Source: Moniliophthora roreri
Taxonomy: Eukaryota > Basidiomycota > Agaricomycetes > Agaricales > Marasmiaceae
NCBI GenBank assembly: GCA_001466705.2
Contig: LATX02000211.1
Location: 124,001 to 188,000 of the forward strand
Length of the DNA stretch: 64,000 nt
Reading direction: 5' to 3'
The number at the start of each line of letters is the position of its first letter. The first letter of the stretch is position 1. The notes beneath the pieces are model-generated. The model did no database searches. It had not been told where the DNA came from and was given only the letters and a program-made list of their open reading frames with translations. Shown here one piece after another: positions 59,303 through 64,000 of this stretch. A program made the position numbers and the translations under genes.

Positions 59303-60106
59303 ATATGAGGGTGGAGCCAGGTCTGAGTGAGAAAGGGGTCTGGACAACAGTGGAGAAGGGGCAAGGTATGTGGTACAGGTTTTTGCTCAGACGAGGCTGA
59401 CTAGCAGTAGAATGCGACAATTGCCAGAGATGAAAGAAGAACCCAGTGGCCTGCGAGAGGCAAATTGAGACGTGAGATGGTCAGACTCAGCTAATCAGTG
59501 CCTGCAAGGTGTGCTGATCATTGAAAATCTGCTGTAGCTTCATGGCTCAGGTGCCGGAGAACATTGCTGGCCCTTTCAAGCTGAAGGCTCATGGGCCTCC
59601 AAAATCTCGACTGGTAGTGGAGGACTCAGACAGTGACTTCAGCCCTGACAAAAACGCAGCTGAGCTCAGCCAACTCATCTTGCTGGAGATAAAGCAGATG
59701 AGACTGGAGATGAACAAGAGGGTGGATGAGCTACTCAGCCAAGTGCAGTGTCTCAAGAAGAAGGCCGAGACACTTCACCATAGGTCGGTGTTGGTGCTGG
59801 ATGTCTTGGACATCATACACTCAGATGAAGAAGAGGAGGAACTATGGCCGAAGCTGGACAAGAGAAAAGGAAAGGCTGTGGAGGAGTTGGAGGAGAAGTT
59901 GGAGGAGGGTTTGGAGAGCAAGAGCAGAGGTGAGTCACCGGCAGCCGAGTCGGAGGGCTGAGTTGGCCTGGCCAGACTTATTCTTCTTGGGACTTTTAGC
60001 ATGCAGGTAGTGTAATTTGTAAATAAAAAATATCTTGGGACCAAAAATAGATAGAAAGAATTAGACATGTTCATTTGGTGTGGAAAATGAGAGAAGAGAA
60101 GAGGAC
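59303..60106. other. Presumed 3' spacer of element 3 carrying an antisense ORF
   Basis: Lies downstream of the element 3 chromodomain on its minus strand. The 59303-59541 part is ordinary sequence. The antisense ORF at 59542-59961 is listed separately. No LTR was recognised. Confidence 0.4.
59542..59961 (+). CDS. Acidic coiled-coil ORF antisense to, and downstream of, element 3 pol
   Basis: ATG at 59542 to TGA at 59959-59961, 139 codons, uninterrupted in a region where everything else is broken. The N-terminus is basic and neutral. A heptad-like segment ([20 protein letters not shown], then [19 protein letters not shown]) predicts a coiled coil, followed by an acidic Glu-rich stretch and a charged [15 protein letters not shown] tail. 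No known domain is recognised. Antisense ORFs in the 3' spacer are known from some plant Ty3/gypsy elements, and this may be an equivalent. It could also be a host exon exposed by truncation of the element. Confidence 0.45.
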   Translation: MAQVPENIAGPFKLKAHGPPKSRLVVEDSDSDFSPDKNAAELSQLILLEIKQMRLEMNKRVDELLSQVQCLKKKAETLHHRSVLVLDVLDIIHSDEEEEELWPKLDKRKGKAVEELEEKLEEGLESKSRGESPAAESEG

Positions 60107-63020
60107 TCAAAGCATTGTTGGCCAAAGGGCCATGTATTGTACAAGAGTGGGTTGATGTTTTGGAAGGAGACCAGGCTTGTTTTTATTGGTGGGGTTAGAG
60201 TGGAAATCATCAAGTGCTTTGCCTGGGTCTAAATCCTTGGCCAAGATCCATTCAATTTCTTCGTCTGTACTCTCATAGCCTGACCACTTCACCAGATACC
60301 ATAACAGACACTTGCATCACTGATCAAGCTTCGAGTCTAAGATTTCAGATATCACATAGTGTGGTTCACCTTCATCATCAATCTCAACTGGAGGTGGAGG
60401 CAGTTCAGTGCAGTCAGGTATTTCAGAGGGGTGGAAGGGTTCAAGCTGAGAGACATGGAAGACTGGATGAATGCCAGAGAGATAGTCAGAGAGACGGATG
60501 GTGAAAGCATTGGAGCTGGGTTGGGCAATAATAGTGAACAGGCCAAGATACTTTTCTGAAAGCTTTTTTGTCGGCCAAGTTGTCTTGATGTTTTTTGTGA
60601 GTATATAGACTTGTTGGCCTACTTGGAAGTCAGGTGCGGGGTTGCATTGATTGTCAGCCAATGTCTTGTATGCATCTTGGGCTGCCTTTATCTCATCGCA
60701 GAGAAACTGGTGTACTTCGTCGAGATTGGTGACATAGTTGTGTGCTTTCTGAGATGCAAGGTGATACTCTGGGTGGACTGTGATATTTGGGTGGTATCTC
60801 TTGTTGGCAAAGAAAGAAGATACACCTGTGGAAGCATTCCGAGCATTGTTGTAAGTGAACTTGGCGAGTGGTAGTAGCATGTCCCAGTTGTCCTGCTAGT
60901 AACTGCAGTACATCTGAAGATACTGCTCAAGGGTCTGGTTTGCCTGTTCGGTCTGTCTGTCGGCTTTGGGGTGATATCTGGAGATGAAGTGCAACTTTAT
61001 ATTGAAGGCCTGCCCTAGACTTCGGCTGAAGGAGGAGACAAATTCAGACCTGCAATTGAAGGTGACATAGTTCAGAACTCCATGTTTGGAAAAGACATGG
61101 ATGACAAAAAGTCATGCAAGCGTTTCAGAGGTGATTTTTTTTGGTAGGGAAACAAAAATGGCTTGTTTGGAGGTGCAATTGATGATGACTAGGATAGCTG
61201 TGTGACCATTGGAATCGGAGAGTTGTTTGATAAAGTCCATGGAGATGGAGTCTCAAGGTCAGGTTGGAACAGGTAATGGCTTGAGTAACCTGTATGGCTG
61301 ATGTCTTCGTGACTTGTTCCTACTACAGTCAGTGCAGGAGCGAACATAATCCTTGACAAAATCTCGGATCCAGGGCCAGGTATACACATGCCTAATGACT
61401 GCAAGCATACGATTCTGACCAAAGTGTCCAGCAAGAATGTGATTATAGTGATGTCTGCAGACTCAAAGGCATAGGTCCTTGGCCAAGAGCACGAATATTC
61501 TATCATCTAGCCTAAGAAGGCCAGAGTCGTTGATAGTCCATTGGTTGTAACCCTTCTTCATGTGTTGCAATCCTGCAACTGCTTCTGGGTCATGGAGAAG
61601 AGAGGAGAGGATGTTGGAATGGAGTTTTTCGATGTCTATGAGGACACTTGCTCAGAGAACAGGTTCCTCTAAGTAGGTTGCCCAAAGTGAGGAGATAAGC
61701 TGTTCCTCAGTAAATATTGGCTGAAAGTTCTGTGGATTGACTGACACATAGCCAGTATCCCCCTCTTTAGGGTAGACATCCCAATGTCTAGTTAGAGCAT
61801 CAGGCTTAGCACTCAATCTTTCCAGCTGAAAGTGGATTACCATATTGAAGGCTGACAAATACTCAGACCATTGTACCTGTCCTCTAGTGAGAATCTTGGT
61901 AGTGGAGAAGTACTCCAAGTTCTTGTGGTCGGTGACAACGTTAATGGGGTTCAGAGTGCCTTCAAGGTAGTGATGCCAAGTTTTAAACACTTTGAAGATA
62001 GCGAGTAACTCTTTGTCATGTGTGTCGTAGTTGAGTTCAGCTCCCATAAGGGTTCAGGATAGGAAAGTGACTGGGTGAAGCTCGCCGTTAGAGAGGGTAA
62101 TGGAAAGGATGGCGGCTATAGCATAGTTGGATGTGTCGGTTTCAATTGTGATCAGCCAATCAGGCTCCCAGTGAGTCAATACTGGTGCTCAGGTGAAAGC
62201 CTTCTTGAGGTCAACAAACACCTTCTGAGCTTCAGGCCCCCAGTTCCATTTGATGTCTTTTCGGGTGAGTCAGGTGAGAGGGATGGTGATGTCGGAGTAG
62301 CCATAGATGAAACGACAGTAGAAGTTGCAGAACCCAAGGAAGGATTGGTCATCTTTGATTTTACAGGGAGTGGGCCAGTCGGTGATAGCTCAGACCTTAT
62401 CTTTAGCCATCTAGAAACCGTCAGGCAAGAGTATGTAGCCAAGGAACTTGCACTCAGATATATGGAACTTGCACTTCTTGGGATTACAGAACAAGCTATG
62501 CTTCTTGAGTCATCGAAGGATCTCCTTGACATGCTTCTCATGGTCGTCCATGTTTTCAGAGTAGATGAGAATGTTGTCAAGGTAGACAACAACACAGACA
62601 TCCAGCAAGTCAGCAAAAATGGACACTATGTACAAGATGTTCTTTTAACATGGTTTTCTGATTGAGAAAACACTTAATCTTCTTGCAATGAAGATTTTTA
62701 AAAAAGCATTTATAAATTCTAGACCCCAAAAGTCCACACACAGGCATAGAGCCCCAGACTTCTTCTTTACAAAGAGTACCGGTGCTTCAAAGAGAGAGCC
62801 AGAGGAGGTGATGAATCCACTGCAAAGGTTGTCATCTAGGAATTCCCAGAGGGCCTTGAGCTCAGCTTCCAAGAGCAGGTAGACTCAGCCAAGAGGTAGT
62901 TGAGCACTATCCTCAAGCTCAATCTTTAGGTCGAACTCTTGGTGGGAAGCAAGTTTCCAAGACAGATCCTCATTGAAGACAGATGCAAACTTGTGATCAA
63001 GAGAAGGAATAGTGAAGATG
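60107..63020 (-). pseudogene. pol: Ty3/gypsy chromovirus pol fragment (element 3), distinct lineage
   Basis: Reads right to left. The RT start (about 63020-62720) has [20 protein letters not shown] and LCVDF, cut by a CACTA fragment. RT resumes at about 62620 with [15 protein letters not shown] (box YLDN, 62573-62584) and [12 protein letters not shown]. RNase H is at about 62130-61830 ([23 protein letters not shown]). The integrase zinc region and core follow at about 61450-60900 with MDFIKQLSDSNGHTAILVI, then AKFTYNNARNASTG and a Tf-like C-terminus (GIHPVFHVSQLEPF). The chromodomain is at about 60292-60150 (VKWSGYESTDEEIEW). Several stops. It lacks gag and both LTRs as far as I can see. Confidence 0.85.
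62624..62722 (+). mobile_element. Truncated CACTA end inside element 3 RT
   Basis: Ninety-nine bases from the terminal CACTATGTACAAG through AACACTTAATCTTCTTGCAA to TTTATAAATTCTA, then an abrupt return to RT coding sequence. Only one end of the element is present, and the RT palm segment between the two coding pieces is missing. Insertion was therefore followed by deletion. Confidence 0.7.
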
Positions 63021-64000
63021 CTCAAAAACCTATGCCTCTACTATGAAAACACGAGGCCTGTGGTGCCAAAATACTCTCAAAAAAGGTATATATATAAGTT
63101 CTTGATTCTCAGTTTTGTTTGTGAGTTGGTTCAGCATGGTTCAATGTTACTGCAATGTCAACAGTAATTCTCAATGTCCCGCTCAGTAGTTCAGAGATGA
63201 TTGCCTTCAAAACAACTTCTCAGATTGAAAATGGGTGTTCATTTGTATAATATTTATTGGTTTTGTGGTTTTATTAATCACTTCAAAAGCAAATACTAGT
63301 ATAGATTTCGACTAGAAACTGCCCAAAGAATAAACTTCTTCTAAGTGAGAACAAAGGTACCTCTTGTACCTGAATATAGCCCTCTTAGCTATGTTCTGCA
63401 ACAATTCTCAAGAGAACAAATCTCCTAGACACTGCTAGCCTGAAACCCTCTCTGATTCACATCGAAACACTAGACTATACTGATGCACATCAGCTACCCT
63501 CTTAGTAGACTGATACAATGTTTCTCTTATTGGAAAACATGCCTCTTGTGTTAAAAACTAAGCTCTTCCTAGCTTTTATTTATATCTCTGGTTTGGGTTA
63601 CAATCTCAGGTCTCAACTAGCCTGTGCCCCTTGCACAACTAAATAAGCTAGGGCCCAAAGTGGTTGAAAAATACTGATTGCCAGTAGCTCTTCTACCTGA
63701 ACAACAACATCATACACTCTGGTAATCGGTGGGCAGTATCTCTCCTGCTTTCCACCTACAAAACATGTCCCCTTATATACTCTACAACATAAATAATCTA
63801 ATATATCTGTCACAAATACAAATAAAACTGAGTCGGGTGATAAATATTATATAAACTGAGCTGTGTTTGGAAATTTCTCTGTCACAGTGTCCAATTGTAG
63901 TCAGGCTTCATAGCCATAATCTCTTTTATTCTTTTTCTTTAACAATTGTGCCATCTTCTGACACTAACCATTTGCAATTCTCTCTATCAAATGGCTTTCC
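63021..64000. repeat. AT-rich repeat with a minus-strand TATA module
   Basis: About 63350-63790 resembles 36540-36960. A minus-strand AGTATATAAGGGGAC (near 63775) matches the TATA modules at 20001 and 36950. No gene is supported to the right edge. Confidence 0.5.

Noticed and set aside
59726..60010. Arg/Trp-rich frame overlapping the antisense ORF
   Set aside because: Composition is the out-of-frame reading of the Glu/Lys-rich ORF at 59542-59961.

Overview
The window is nuclear DNA of a basidiomycete fungus, most likely an Agaricomycete. The genes have many short introns (about 50-85 nt). They include a fungal P450, a Zn2Cys6 regulator and DUF6533/DUF6534-type multi-pass membrane proteins, and the transposons are chromodomain Ty3/gypsy, hAT, CACTA and Harbinger-like. 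There is no bacterial-style operon, CRISPR array or rRNA, and I could not support any tRNA. All splice sites given are my own reading from GT/AG signals, phase and protein similarity.

Region 1-18.4 kb is gene-bearing. It holds an unrecognised 3' gene end (1-414) and exon-like relics. Next is an apparently intact nine-exon cytochrome P450 (3166-5364) with a TATA box. A decayed DUF6534-like gene follows, split by a hAT-type MITE whose ends could act as splice sites (6176-7600). Then come an intact 14-exon Zn2Cys6 transcription factor of 1024 residues (minus strand, 10669-14486) and a DUF6533 membrane protein with a 6-nt microexon (minus strand, 15730-17796).

At 18.4-19 kb a foldback Harbinger-like MITE marks a sharp change to an AT-rich, repeat-dominated compartment that runs to the right edge. 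It contains hAT transposase remnants, F-box/LRR-like relics, TATA-bearing repeat modules in both orientations, CACTA-ended non-autonomous elements, and three decayed Ty3/gypsy chromoviruses. Element 1 is full length with a 5-bp target duplication (plus strand, 27160-35022). Element 2 is minus strand and lacks its 5' end (50923-58235). Element 3 is a minus-strand pol fragment (60107-63020).

The most interesting points are these. Elements 1 and 2 share a GGGTTTT slippery heptamer abutting the gag stop, and an extra ORF3 after pol with a double zinc knuckle. All ten sites where the two LTRs of element 1 differ fit CpG decay. The MITE in the DUF6534 relic may behave as an intron. Two tracts in a duplicated 3.1-kb block are exact base-by-base complements, not reverse complements, of the other copy. 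Several large 'duplications' meet at single N characters and look like unmerged contig overlaps, so copy number in this window should not be taken at face value.
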